The translations under genes and the position numbers were made by a program. Under the pieces are notes generated by a model that was not told where the DNA came from, did not search any database, and was given only the letters and a program-made list of their open reading frames with translations. Shown piece by piece: positions 34,754 through 47,200 of a stretch of 64,000 nucleotides of DNA (positions within the stretch are counted from its first letter, which is position 1; each line of letters starts with the position of its first letter). The stretch is from assembly GCF_040802235.1 (NCBI RefSeq), contig NC_133159.1, forward strand, positions 75,194,501 to 75,258,500, read 5' to 3'. This stretch comes from Manis javanica. Its lineage: Eukaryota > Chordata > Mammalia > Pholidota > Manidae.

Positions 34754-37700
34754 TCAGATGAGTGAAATCATTTGGTATTTCTCTTTCTCCGCTTGGCTTA
34801 TTTCACTGAGCATAATACTCTCCAGCTCCATCCATGTTGCTGCAAATGGTTGGATTTTTCCACCTCTTATGGCTGAGTAGTATTCCATTGTGTATATGTA
34901 CCACATCTTCTTTATCCATTCATCTACCGATGGACATTTAGGTTGCTTCCAATTCTTGGCTATTGTAAATAGTGCTGCGATAAACATAGGGGTGCATCTG
35001 TCTTTCTCAAACTTGATTGCTGCATTCTTAGGGTAAATTCCTAGGAGTGGAATTCCTGGGTCAAATGGTAGGTCTCTTTTGAGCATTTTGATGAACCTCC
35101 AAACTGCTTTCCACAATGGTTGAACTAATTTACATTCCCACCAGCAGTGTAGGAGGGTTCCCCTTTCTCCACAGCCTCGCCAACATTTGTTGTTGTTTGT
35201 CTTTTGGATGGCAGCTATCCTTACTGGTGTGAGGTGATACCTCATTGTAGTTTTAATTTGAATTTCTCTGATAATTAGCGATGTGGAGCATCTTTTCATG
35301 TGTCTCTTGGCCATCTGTATTTCTTTTTTAGAGAACTGTCTGTTCAGTTCCTCTGCCCATTTTTTAATTGGGTTATTTGTTTTTTGTTTGTTGAGGTGTG
35401 TGAGCTCTTTATATATTCTGGACATCAAGCCTTTATCGGATCTGTCATTTTCAAATATATTCTCCCATACTGTAGAGTTCCTTTTTGTTCTATTGATGGT
35501 GTCTTTGGCTGTACAGAAGCTTTTCAGCTTAATGTAGTCCCACTTGCTCATTTTTGCTGTTGTTTTCCTTGCCCGGGGAGATATATTCAAGAAGAGGTCA
35601 CTCATGTTTATGTCTAAGAGGTTTTTGCCTATGTTCTTTTCCAAGAGTTTAATGGTTTCATGACTTACATTCAGGTCTTTGATCCATTTTGAGTTTACCT
35701 TTGTATATGGGGTTAGACAATGGTCCAGTTTCATTCTCCTACATGTAGCTGTCCAGTTTTGCCAACACCATCTGTTGAAGAGACTGTCATTTTGCCATTG
35801 TATGTCCTTGGCTCCTTTATCAAATATTAATTGACCATATTTGTTTGGGTTAATGTCTGGAGTCTCTAGTCTGTTCCACTGGTCTGTGGCTCTGTTCTTG
35901 TGCCAGTACCAAGTTGTCTTGATTACTATGGCTTTGTAGTAGAGCTTGAAGTTGGGGAGTGAGATCCCCCCTACTTTATTCTTCTTTTTCAGGATTGCTT
36001 TGGCTATTTGGGGTCTTTGGTGTTTCCATATGAATTTTTGAATTATTTGTTCCAATTCATTGAAGAATGTTGCTGGTAATTTGAGAGGGATTGCATCAAA
36101 TCTGTATATTGCTTTGGGCAGGATGGCCATTTTGACGATATTAATTCTTCCTAGCCATGAGCATGGGATGAGTTTCCATTTATTAGTGTCCCCTTTAATT
36201 TCTCTTAAGAGTGACTTGTAGTTTTCAGAGTATAAGTCTTTCACTTCTTTGGTTAGGTTTATTCCTTTTTGATGCAATGGTGAATGGAATTGTTTTCCTG
36301 ATTTCTCTTTCTATTGATTCATTGTTAGTGTTTAGGAAAGCTACAGATTTCTGTGTGTTAATTTTGTATCCTGCAACTTTGCTGTATTCCGATACCAGTT
36401 CTAGTAGTTTTGGAGTGGAGTCTTTAGGGTTTTTTATGTACAGTATCATATCATCTGCAAATAGTGACAGTTTAACTTCTTCTTTACCAATCTGGATTCC
36501 TTGTATTTCTTTGTTTTGTCTGATTGCCGTGGCTAGGACCTCCAGTACTATGTTAAATAACAGTGGGGAGAGTGGGCATCCCTTTCTGGTTCCCGATCTC
36601 AGAGGAAATGCTTTCAGCTTCTCGCTGTTCAGTATAATGCTGGCTGTGGGTTTATCATATATGGCCTTTATTATGTTGAGGTACTTGCCTTCTATTCCCA
36701 TTTTGCTGAGAGTTTTTATCATGAATGGATGTTGAATTTTGTCAAATGCTTTTTCAGCATCTATGGAGATGATCATGTGGTTTTTGTCTTTCTTTTTGTT
36801 GATGTGGTGGATGATGTTGATGGATTTTCGAATGTTGTACCATCCTTGCATCCCTGGGATGAATCCTACTTGGTCATGGTGTATGATCCTTTTGATACAC
36901 TGTTCAATTCTGTTTGCTAATATTTTATTGAGTATTTTTGCATCTACATTCATCAGGGATATTGGTCTGTAATTTTCTTTTTTGGTGGGGTCTTTGCCTG
37001 GTTTTGGTATAAGGGTGATGTTGGCTTCATAGAATGAGTTTGGGAGTATTCCCTCTTCTTCTATTTTTTGGAACACTTTAAGGAGAATGGGTATTATGTC
37101 TTCTCTGTGTGTCTGATAAAATTCCGAGGTAAATCCGTCCGGCCCCGGGGTTTTGTTCTTGGGTAGTTTTTTGATTACTGTTTCAATTTCTTTGCTCGTA
37201 ATTGGTTTGTTTAACTTTTGTGTTTCTTCCTTGGTCAGTCTTGGGAGGTTGTGTTTTTCTAGGAAGTTGTCCATTTCTTCTAGGTTTTCCAGCTTGTTGG
37301 CATATAGGTTTTCATAGTAGTCTTTAATAATTCTTTGTATTTCTGTGGAGTCTGTCATGATTTTTCCATTCTCATTTCTGATTATGTTGATTTGTGTTGA
37401 CTCTCTTTTTCTCTTAATAAGTTGGGCTAGAGGCTTATCTATTTTGTTTATTCTCTCAAAGAACCAGCTCTTGGTTTTGTTGATTTTTGCTATTGTTTTA
37501 TTCTTCTCAATGTTGTTTATTTCTTCTCTGATCTTTATTATGTCCCTCCTTCTGCTGACTTTAGGCCTCATTTGTTCTTCTTTTTCCAGTTTTGATAATT
37601 GTGATGTTAGACTATTCATTTGGGATTGTTCTGCCTTCTTCAAGTGTGCCTGGATTGCTATATACTTTCCTCTTAAGACTGCTTTCGCTGCGTCCCATAG

Positions 37701-38582
37701 AAGTTGGGGCTTACTGTTGTTGTTGTCGTTTGTTTCTGTATATTCCTTGATCTCTATTTTGATTTGTTCATTGATCCATTGATTATTTAGTAGCATGTTG
37801 TTAAGCCTCCATGTGTTTGTGTGCCTTTTTGTTTTCTTTGTAGAATTTATTTCTAGTTTTATACCTTTGTGGTCTGAAAAATTGGTTGGTAGAATTTCAA
37901 TATTTTGGAATTTACTGAGCCTCTTTTTGTGAGCTAGTATGTGGTCTATTCTGGAGAATGTTCCATGTGCACTTGAGAAGAATGTATATCCTGTTGCTTG
38001 TGGATGTAGAGTTCTATAGATGTCTATTAGGTCCATCTGTTCTAGTGTGTTGTTCAGTGCCTGTGTGTCCTTACTTATTTTCTGCCTGGTGGATCTATCC
38101 TTTGGGGTGAGTGGTGTGTTGAAGTCTCCTAGAATGAATGCATTGCAGTCTATTTCCCTCTTTAGTTCTGTTAGTATTTGTTTCACATATGCTGGTGCTC
38201 CTGTATTGGGTGCATATATATTTAGAATGGTTATATCCTCTTGTTGGACTGAGCCCTTTATCATTATGTAGTATCTTTCTTTATCTCTTGTTACTTTCTT
38301 TGCTTTGAAGTCTATTTTGTCTGATATTAGTACTGCAACCCCTGCTTTCTTCTCACTGTTGTTTGCCTGAAATATGTTTTTCCATCCCTTGACTTTTAGT
38401 CTATGCTTATCTTTGGGTTTAAGGTGAGTTTCTTGTAAGCAGCATATAGATGGGTCTTGCTTTTTTATCCATTCTATTACTCTATGTCTTTTGATTGGTG
38501 CATTAAGTCCACTTACATTTAGGGTGACTATTGAGAGATATGTACTTATTGCCATTGCTGGCTTTAGATTTGTGGTTACCAA
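34754..38582 (-). pseudogene. L1 ORF2 (endonuclease-reverse transcriptase), one frameshift
   Basis: The ORF starts at 38,582 ([11 protein letters not shown]). The N-terminal AP-type endonuclease shows [23 protein letters not shown] and SDHKG. The reverse transcriptase shows LFADDMILY. The C-terminus has the Cys/His motif [18 protein letters not shown]. The frame breaks near 36,255, where 14 bp present in the 48-54 kb copy are missing between short direct repeats. Otherwise the length (~1,275 codons) is that of a complete L1 ORF2. It would make a truncated protein lacking the C-terminal third. Confidence 0.92.
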
Positions 38583-38750
38583 AGGTTCAAGGTTAGCTTC
38601 TTTAGTATCTTACTGCCTAACTTAGCTCGCTTATTGAGCTGTTATATACACTGTCTAGAGATTCTTTTCTTCTCTCCCTTCTTATTCCTCCTCCTCCATT
38701 CTTCATATGTTGTGTGTTTTGTTCTGTGCTCTTTTTAGGAGTGCTCCCAT

Positions 38751-39638
38751 CTAGAGCAGTCCCTGTAGGATGCCCTGTAGAGGTGGTTTGTGGGAAGCAA
38801 AATCCCTCAGCTTTTGCTTGTCTGGGAATTGTTTAATCCCACCATCATATTTAAATGATAGTCGTGCTGGATACAGTATCCTTGGTTCAAGACCCTTCTG
38901 TTTCATTGCATTAAGTATATCATGCCATTCTCTTCTGGCCTATAGGGTTTCTGTTGAGAAGTCTGATGTTAGCCTGATGGGTTTTCCTTTATAGGTGACT
39001 TTTTTCTCTCTAGCTGCCTTTAAAACTCTTTCCTTGTCCTTGATCCTTGCCATTTTAATTACTCTGTGTCTTGGTGTTGTCCTCCTTGGATCCTTTCTGT
39101 TGGGGGTTCTGTGTAATTCCATGGTCTGTTCGATTATTTCCTCCCCCAGTTTGGGGAAGTTTTCAGCAATTATTTCTTCAAAGACACTTTCTATCCCTTT
39201 TCCACTTTCTTCTTCTGGTACCCCTATAATACAAATATTATTCCTTTTGGTTTGGTCACATAGTTCTCTTAGTGTTGTTTCATTCCTGGAGATCCTTTTA
39301 TCTCTCTCTATGTCAGCTTCTATATGTTCCTGTTCTCTGGCTTCTATTCCTTCAATGGCCTCTTGCATCTTATCCATTCTGCTTATAAATCCTTCCAGGG
39401 ATTGTTTCACTTCTGTGATCTCCTTCCTGACATCTGTGATCTCCTTCCGGACTTCATCCCATTGCTCTTGCATTTTTCTCTGCATCTCATCCCATTGCTC
39501 TTGCATTTTTCTCTGCATCTCTGTCAGCATGTTCATGATTTTTATTTTGAATTCTTTTTCAGGAGGACTGGTTAGGTCTGTCTCCTTCTCAGGTGTTGTC
39601 TCTGTGATCTTTGTCTGCCTGTAGTTTTGCATTTTCAT
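38751..39638 (-). pseudogene. L1 ORF1 (RNA-binding chaperone), one nonsense codon
   Basis: Open from ATG 39,638 for 232 codons, with an N-terminal coiled coil, an RRM-like centre (RELCDQTKRNNICIIGVPEEE) and the start of the C-terminal domain. A CAG-to-TAG change after STETL (38,942-38,940) ends it. The normal C-terminus continues in frame to 38,751. The coiled coil holds two in-frame tandem duplications: an 11-residue unit (QRKMQEQWDEM/V) and a 7-residue unit (RKEITDV/EV). Confidence 0.9.
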
Positions 39639-39639
39639 G

Positions 39640-41030
39640 GTGATAGAGATAGTTTGCAGACCTGGTACGAGTGACCGCTGGAAGAGCTTCCCTTCTTGTT
39701 GGTTTGTGGCCTTCCTCTCCTGGGAGAATAGCGACCTCTAGTGGCTTATGCTTGTCAGCTGTGCACAGACATGGCTTCTGCTACCTGCCCGTTTGCTATG
39801 GAGTTTATCTCCACTGTTGCAGTGGGCGTGGCCTGGCTGGGGCTGCTACTCCAAAGTGGTGGAGCCCCGTTGGAGGGGGAGCGGCCAGGAGGCTATTTTT
39901 CTCTGTAAGGGGCCTCTGTGCTCCCTGTTGCACAGGGGGTTAGAGTGCCCAGGGATCCCCAGATTCCCTGCCTCTGGTCTAAGTGTCCTGTCCTGCCCCT
40001 TTAAGACTTCCAAAAAGCACTCTCCAAACCAAAACAACAACAGCAACAATGAGAGAGGGAACAGAAAAAAAAAAAAAAGGAAAAAACATGCGATTTTTTT
40101 TTTTTTTCCTCAGGCGCCGGTCCCAGGCACCCGCTCACTGGTCCTGCTGCCCTGCCTCCCTAGCACCGGGGTCCCTGTCCCTTCAAGGCTTCCAAAAAGC
40201 ACCCGCCCACCGGTCCCGCAGGGAAAAACACGCTATATTCTTTGTCTTCAGGCACCGGTCCCAGGCACCCTCTCACCGGTCCTGCTGCTCTGCCTCCCTA
40301 GCACCGGGGTCCCTGTCCCTTTAAGGCTTCCAAAAAGCACTCGCCAAAAAGAGAAAAAAAAAGGGGAAAAACGCGCGATTTCCTCCATCCTCATGCGCCG
40401 GTCTCATGCACCTGCCCTCCTGTCCCGCAGGGAAAAACACGGGATAGTCTTTGTCCTCAGTCACCGGTCCCAGGCACCCGCTCACCAGTCCCGCTGCCCT
40501 GCCTCCCTAGCACCGGGGTTCCTGTCCCTTTAAGGCTTCCAAAAAGCACTTGCCAAAAAAAGAAAAAAAAAGGGGAAAAACGCGCGATTTCCTCCATCCT
40601 CAGGCGCCGGTCTCAGGCACCCGCCCACTGGTCCCGTAGGGAAAAACACGTGGTAATCTTTGTCCTCAGGCACTGGTCCCAGGCACTGCTCACCGGTCCC
40701 ACCGCCCTGCCTCCCTAGCAACGGGGTCCCTGTCCCTTTAAGGCTTCCGAAAAGCACTCGCCAAAAAAAAAAAACAAAAACGCTCCGGTTTCTTTCCACC
40801 CGCCGGGAGCCGGAGGGAGGGGCGCCTGGGTCCCGCCGGGCCGGGGCTTGTATCTTACCCCCTTCGCAAGGTGCTGGGTTCCTTCATGTGTGGATGTGGT
40901 CTGGATGTTGTCCTGTGTTCTCTGGTCTCTATTTTAGGAAGAGTTTTGTTTGTTATATTTTCATAGCTCTATGTGTTTTTGGGAGGAGATTTCCACTGCT
41001 CTACTCACGCCGCCATCTTGGCTCCGCCTC
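39640..41030 (-). promoter_or_regulatory. L1 5' UTR with tandem monomers
   Basis: The shared landmark ttccaaaaagcac occurs at about 40,008, 40,190, 40,328, 40,537 and 40,745 (the last with one change), giving spacings of about 182, 138, 209 and 208 bp. Each unit holds a GC-rich block (caccggtcccaggcaccc) and an A-rich block with cgcgcgattt. The sense 5' end has the CAAGATGGCGG motif, a YY1-type site used by L1 promoters. Plus-strand open frames of 261 and 149 residues here are Pro/Ser/Arg-rich artefacts. Confidence 0.8.
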
Positions 41031-41048
41031 GAGTTGTAGGAATTCTTT
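41031..41048. repeat. Target-site duplication, right copy
   Basis: An exact repeat of 32,435-32,452, abutting the L1 5' end (…ggctccgcctc). Confidence 0.88.
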
Positions 41049-44000
41049 ATATATTCTAGATATTAATCCCTTAAAACATATGGTTTGCAATTATATTTTC
41101 CCATCCTGAAATTTGTGTTTCACTCTGCTTTGAAGTATAGATGTTCAACATTTTTTATTTTAATGTACTCCAATTTATCTATTTTTCTTTTGCCTTTGCT
41201 TTTTGTGTCATACCCAAGACATCATTTCCAAATCCAATGTCATGAAATTTCCCTTATGTTTTAAGAGTGTTATAGTTTGGGTCTTACATTTAGGTTTTTG
41301 ACTCATTTTGAGTTAATTTTTATGTATGGTATAAGGAGGGTCTAATTTCATTCTTTTGCATGTGGATATACAGTTTTCCCAACACTATTTGTTGAAAAGA
41401 CTGCCTGTCATTCCCTCGTTGAATAATCTTGGCATCTTTATTGAAAATCATTTGATCATAAATGCTAAGGTTTATTTCTGGGTTTTCTCTTCCATTGGTC
41501 CATACGTCTTTCTTTATGCTAGTACCACACTGTTTTGATTACTATAGTTTTTAGTAAGTTTTGAAATCAGGAAGTGTGAGACCTCCAAGTTTGTTGTTTC
41601 TTTTTGAGATTCTTCTAACTATTTGGATCCCTTGAAATTCCATGTCAATTTTAGGGTGACATTTGTTGAATTTGATTGTTTAAGTGTGTTTCTATTTCTG
41701 CAAAAATGACATTGACATTTTGATAGGGATTGTATTGAATCTATAGATCTCTTTGGAAAGTATTGACCACTAAACAATATTAAATCTTGCAACCTATGTA
41801 CACGAGATGTCTTTTCCATTTGTTGTCTTCTGTGTGTTTTATAGTTTTGAGTGTACAAGTCTTTAGCTTCCTTGCTTGAGTTTCTTCCTAAGAATTTACT
41901 ATTTTTGGTGCTATTGTAAATGGAAATGTTTTCTTAATTTCTGTTATAGTTTGTTGATTGTAAGTTTTAGAAATGCAGCTGATTTTGAGTGTTGATTTTG
42001 TATCCTGAAACTGATGCATTATTTGATTAATTGTAACAATTTTTGGTAGAATATTTAGAATTTCCTTCATACAAGATTATGTCTTCAAACAGGATAATTT
42101 TAATTTCAAATTTCAACAGCTATTATTTCTTTTCCTAGGCTAATTGTTTTGGCTAGGACTTCCAGTATTATGCAGAATAGAAGTGGTAAAAACAAGGGTC
42201 CTTGTCTTATTTCTGATCTTAGAAGAAAATTAGTCTTTCACCACTCAGTATTATGCTAACTATGGGCTTTTCATATGTGGCCTTTACTGTGTTGAGATAA
42301 TTTTCTTCTATTCCTAATTTGTTTTGTATTTTTATCATGAAATGGTGGCAATGCCTTTTCATCAATTGATATGATCAGGTGTTTTTTTTCCCTGCATTGT
42401 GTTTGTGTGGTGTATTCCACGGCTCCATTTTCCTAAGTGTACCATCCTTGCATCCCAGGAATAAATCCTATTTGCTCATGGTGTATGATTCTTTTAATTC
42501 TGTTTGCTAGTATTTTGTTGAAGACTCTCAGTGTGGATCAGGGATATTGGTTTGTAGTTTTCTTTTCTTGTAATGTCATTGTCCAGTTTTAATATTAGAG
42601 TAATGCTGAATTAATTGAATGAATTTGGTGTTTCTTCCTCTTCAGTTTTTGGAAGAGTTTGAGGAGGACTGGTTTTCATTCTTTTTTAAATTAAAGAATT
42701 TCATTTGATGGTATTTGATAGAATTCACCAGTAAAGCCACCTGGTCCTGGGTTTTTCTTTGTTGGGAATTTTTTGGTTACTGATATAATCTCCTTGTTAG
42801 TTATAGTTAAGATTTTATTTCTTCATGACTCAGTCTTGGCAGAGCTTGTATTTCTAGGAATTTAACCATTTCATCTAGATTATCCAATTTGTTAGCATAC
42901 AATTTTTCATAGAATTCTCTAATTCTCTATTTCTATAGAATTGGTTGTAATGTCTTCTCTTTCATTTGTGATTTTGAGTATTCTCTCATTTTTCTTAGTT
43001 AATCCAGCTAAGGGTTTGTCAAATTTGTTGATATTTTTGAAGGACCAACTTTGGTTTTACTGATTTTCTCTATTATTTTTCTATTCTCTATCTCGTTTGT
43101 CTCTGCTTTCATCTTTATTACTTCTTTCTGCTAGCTTTGCATTTAGTTTGTTCTTTTTAGTTCCTTAACATGTAAAGGTAAGTGGTTGATTTGCAATATG
43201 TTCTTTTTTAATGTAAGCATATATAGCAACAAATCTTCCTCATAACACTGCTTTTGTTGTATCCTATAAGTTTTAGTATTCATTTCTCTCCAATTTCTCT
43301 TAAATTTCTTAGACCATTTATTGTTTAAGTGTGTGTTGTTTAATTTCCACGTATTTGTGAATTTTACAGTTTTCCTTCACCTGACTTTTAATTCCTTGCC
43401 ATTGTGATCAGAAAATATAGTTTGTATGATTTCAATAATTTTAAATGTATTAAGACTTGTTTTGTGCCATCACATAAAGTTTACTCTAGAAAGTGTTCCA
43501 TTTGTGCTTGAGAAAAATGTTTATTCTATTGTTTTTGGGAGTAGTGTTTTATATGTTTGTTAGGTCCAGCTGGCCTATAGTGTTGTTCAACATTTCTTTA
43601 TTGATCTTGTTTCTAGTTATTCTATTCATTGTTAAAAGATGTATGGTGCAATCTTCTATATTAAGACATATTATGCAAATATATCTATTTCTCCCTTCAA
43701 TTCTGTCAGTATTTGCTTCTAATATTTAGCTCTGATTTTGGGTACATATCTATTTATAATTGATATATCTTCTTGGTGAATTGACACAGTCATCATAATA
43801 TAATATCTTCCTTTGTCTCTGATAGTCTATTAAAGTCTGTTTTGTGTGATATTAGTATATCTACCCCTACTCTCTTTTGGTTACTACTTACACAGAATAT
43901 CTTATTTCATTCTTTAATTTTCAACCTGAATGTGTCCTTAAACTGAGTCTCTTGTAGACAGTGCACAGTTGGATCCTGTTTTTTTAATACATTCAGACAA

Positions 44001-44285
44001 TCTGTGTATTTTGATTGAGGATTTCAATCCATCTACCTTTAAAATAATTACTGATTGGGAAGGACTTACTGCTTCCATTTTTTTAATTGTCTTTTGCTCC
44101 TTATTTCCTCCCTACTGACTTCCTTTGTGTTTAATGTTTTGTAGTGAAAGTTTATTCCCTTCTCGTTTCCTTTGTGTATGTACTTTAGTTATTGTCTAGT
44201 GTCCTTTCATTGCAACTTGAATGATTCCATTTAGCATTTTTTTAGGGCATTTCTACTGCTAATAATTATGTCAACTTTTGACATC
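41031..44285 (-). mobile_element. Old L1, 5' part (right of the nested young L1)
   Basis: It continues from 32,452 after the duplicated target site: ORF2 reverse-transcriptase and endonuclease regions in a badly decayed state, ending near 44,280 without a recognisable 5' UTR or ORF1. Beyond that point homology to GBP intronic sequence starts. Confidence 0.85.
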
Positions 44286-44289
44286 TTGG

Positions 44290-47005
44290 CAAGTTTGTTA
44301 GAAGGGATGGTACAGGACGTTTAGAAGGGATGCTCTGGAAGAAGCAGTCTGATGCCAACAGAGTAGACTGGGACATGGAATGAGCCAGGAGCCAGGAAAT
44401 ATATTTCTGCACCAGCTCTTACCAGTTTTCCATGTGACCTGTGAAAAATCTCATAGCTTTCTTGGGGTCAGACTCACCTTCTGTAAAACTGGGCATTTCA
44501 GTTCCATGAGTGCTGTTTCCTTCAGGTATAGTATGATTAACAGGGATCCAACTATTAACAATTACCAAAGAAAATTGAATTGTGCCTGCAAATAGAGTTT
44601 CCTCAGAGCACCTGAGTTGCTATGAATGAAAAGGAATATAAATAAAATGCAATCTATCAAGAAATGATTGTACACTGACAGAGTTGGAACTCCTCGTGAA
44701 TTCTTTCAATGAGAATGTCTGTGTCTGCTGTTTCCCCCCCTGTGACCAAATGGATTTCGAGAGAACACTTTCACAGAAAAAGTGAAACCCAGGCTCCTTC
44801 TATTGTGAGGTTAAAAAGTGGACTCTTAGCCTTATTCCTGAAGGGTAGGAATCAAGAAAGTTAAATATTAAGAAACAGAACCATGAGACTCTTCTGGAGC
44901 TCCCACCTGTCATCCTTGAAGGAGTGCTCCATGAAGAGTGCAACAGCTTCCCTCTCACTCACCGCGTGTACTCACAACAGCTCCTGGAGCACGTCTGTGG
45001 GAAAACTCACTTGCTGGGTGATCTGCATGTTGCCACGATTGCCTTCTGCAGTGCTGAGTTCTCACACTGGGTCAGATTTGCTACTGTGTTCTCCAAATAA
45101 GGAACCATTCCATTCGATGGTATCCATGCAGGTCTCTACCAGATTCCCCAGCTCTGAATGAGGCAAGGGATTTGGGGAGGACAAATAGCAGGTATTCATT
45201 CATTGATATTTCAAGCTTGAGAGAAGTATTCTAAAATCATCAAGATGCTAATGAGCATTAACAATTTAATATGTCCCACCTCCTTTTAACAGAATCACTT
45301 TTCCTTATATCCCTTCTTTTATGATTTTCCATATCCATATGTTAAACATTACATTTCTGACTGAAATTAATATGCTCAGAAATGTTCAAAAAATGATTTC
45401 CTATTAAATTTAAAAAGGAAGAAAAGTATATTACATTACATTTGAAGCTTTCAAAAAATGTTCTTAAATTTGCCTGAAAGAACTCATGACCACATTTAAT
45501 TAACTTTATTAATAATCAGAAATACTTACCTGGTCTTACTTTCCACCATAAAAGAACTGAACTATGGGACCTAAATTAAAAGATGTCAAAAAATAGAACA
45601 AGTGATAGAAAGGTTAGGAAGACAACAGAAGACATCTAGAGGTCAGGAAAGAAAAAACATGCTTTTGATGAAGCCAAATATAATTCACCCAGTATAAAAT
45701 GGTTTAGGGATTCACTAAGCAGAAAGTACTAAGAACAAAACTACCTGCTGGAGATAAGGAGACCTCACTGGTACTCTACCACCCACATGGTTAAAGGGAT
45801 ATATTTTAGTGACAATTCCTCCACTCTTGGTAGAGTATCTCCTGGAACAGAATAAGGGTTCACCATGTATCTATTAAGAGAATGAAGAAATGAAAATTGA
45901 TACTTTTAACAAGGCTCCTAAGTGAAATCTGACACAAATATATGATCTTAGAATTATAAATTATAGAAGTGTGTTGTAATGAAGTGGAAACACAATAAGG
46001 AAGTATAATGAAGGAAGTGATAACTACAATGAAAGTCTGTGTGGTATCTCCTCATGACTGTTCATGCTATATACACTGTTCATTGGAGAATATAACTATA
46101 CAGATACTGAAAAAATATATTCCCACCAGACAAAAGCAATCTTTGTAATACATATTACAACCAGGTAATGTTTTTCATTATTATTCTTTGCTTGTTAAAT
46201 GCCTACCTGATGGGCAGTTTTTCTAAATATAGAATGAGAACTCTTTAATAAGAAAAGTGTTTGCTTTTAGGATTGTAGGAATTCAACCTGAAGAAATGGT
46301 CTTTATGAGACAAATTGGCCTTAAAGCATTTGGCCCTACTTTGGGCCCTAAACTTCCTGTGTGAATTTCAATCTTGAAGATTTTTGGAATAACAATATTC
46401 AAGATTATGTTCACCTCTAGTGTTCAATCTGGCCTCACATAACAATTTAAGTCCAGAAGTAACTGACCAGGCTAAGTTGATCCCAACCCTACCTGGACTA
46501 TCTACAACCTAGGCGGAGCTTACGTATCTGGATTCAGCTTCAAGGCATTCCCCAGATATTCATCTTCAGTGATGGATAGTCCATTTAATTTCAACTTCGA
46601 ATTAAGTCCCGTATAGCCCAAAGCCTGGAAAGAAGCTCACAAACTTAGTATTGCCATCTTCTCCATCAAATCTGGGAAAGGTCTTTGCCTTGATAAGCTC
46701 TGTTAGTCCAGTCACATAACTAGGACCCAGCTAAGGGAAAAATGCTCACTACATGACAATTTCTATATCTCACTTAAGAGCAATTAATATAACAGCAGCT
46801 TTTCCTTGTGTCTGACTAAGACAACTGAGTCAGAGGAAAGAATAAATAGATGAAGTTGCCATTTCCATAATTTCTTCATTTAATAACATGTTGGTTTGAT
46901 TTTGGGAAGGATGCTGCAGTGTCTCAATGGCCTGGTGGTCTAAACATACTATTTTAGACAAAGGTATGGCTCAGAAGCGTGGCCAGAGCAAAGAGCCACC
47001 ATATA
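44290..47005 (-). pseudogene. Second GBP copy, 3' remnant (exon 6-, 4- and 3-equivalents)
   Basis: Exon-like blocks match the intact gene in order and orientation. 44,883-45,153 equals the 281-bp helical exon, with an in-frame TGA after LQELL. 46,528-46,719 equals the TVRD exon, 192 bp against 197, with its donor GT changed to AT. 46,915-47,003 equals the NDSWIFAL exon, cut short. The 246-bp exon between the first two is absent. 44,340-44,710 also matches intronic sequence at 9,970-10,350. Homology stops near 44,290 at the old L1, so the last four exons are gone. Confidence 0.85.
45160..46527. other. Pseudogene interval lacking the expected exon
   Basis: I see no counterpart of the 246-bp guanine-cap exon. 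The sequence is AT-rich with no recognised repeat. Confidence 0.5.
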
Positions 47006-47007
47006 TA

Positions 47008-47200
47008 TGTATTTTTAAAAAAGAGAACCATTGAGGTATAATTGTTATTAAAATAAACTTCACATATTTAACATATATGATTTGATGAACTTAGACATAG
47101 GCATATACTCATGATGTCATTACCACCATCAGGGTAATAGATTTATCTATCACCTCCAAAAGTTCTTAGAACCAATTTAGAAAGCATGTTTGAGTGGGGG
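47008..47200 (-). mobile_element. Old L1M 3' fragment truncating the pseudogene exon
   Basis: 'ttgaggtataattgttattaaaataaactt' and 'atttgatgaacttagacatag' are minus-strand L1M 3' end text. It begins exactly where homology to the GBP exon is lost. Confidence 0.55.

Larger units (their letters stand above)
32453..41030 (-). mobile_element. Young full-length L1 (8.6 kb) with ERV-derived 3' region
   Basis: In sense order (minus strand): a 5' end with GGAGCCAAGATGGCGGCG (YY1-type motif), a 1.4-kb 5' UTR with ~209-bp monomers, ORF1, ORF2, an L1 3' UTR, an A-rich tract (34,391-34,418), a second A-rich tract (34,229-34,241), a retroviral env/LTR segment, a poly(A) (32,561-32,573), 96 bp of transduced flank, and the final poly(A) (32,450-32,464). 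It is flanked by an 18-bp duplication. L1s are normally 6-7.5 kb. Coding capacity is lost only by one nonsense codon in ORF1 and one 14-bp deletion in ORF2, so insertion is recent relative to the others here. Confidence 0.92.

Noticed and set aside
36211-36735. Plus-strand hydrophobic open frames opposite L1 ORF2 (also 50,195-50,695)
   Set aside because: They recur opposite the same part of every ORF2 and are antisense shadows.
38995-39624. 209-residue plus-strand open frame
   Set aside because: It is the antisense shadow of L1 ORF1. Its Ser/Leu/Ile-rich composition mirrors the Lys/Glu-rich ORF1 codons.
39748-40533. 261-residue plus-strand open frame
   Set aside because: It lies over the tandem GC-rich monomers of the L1 5' UTR. 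Its Pro/Ser/Arg-rich repetitive translation follows the DNA repeat, and no domain is seen.
40000-40800. CRISPR-like or satellite array
   Set aside because: The repeats are long, imperfect monomers inside an L1 5' UTR in a mammalian genome.
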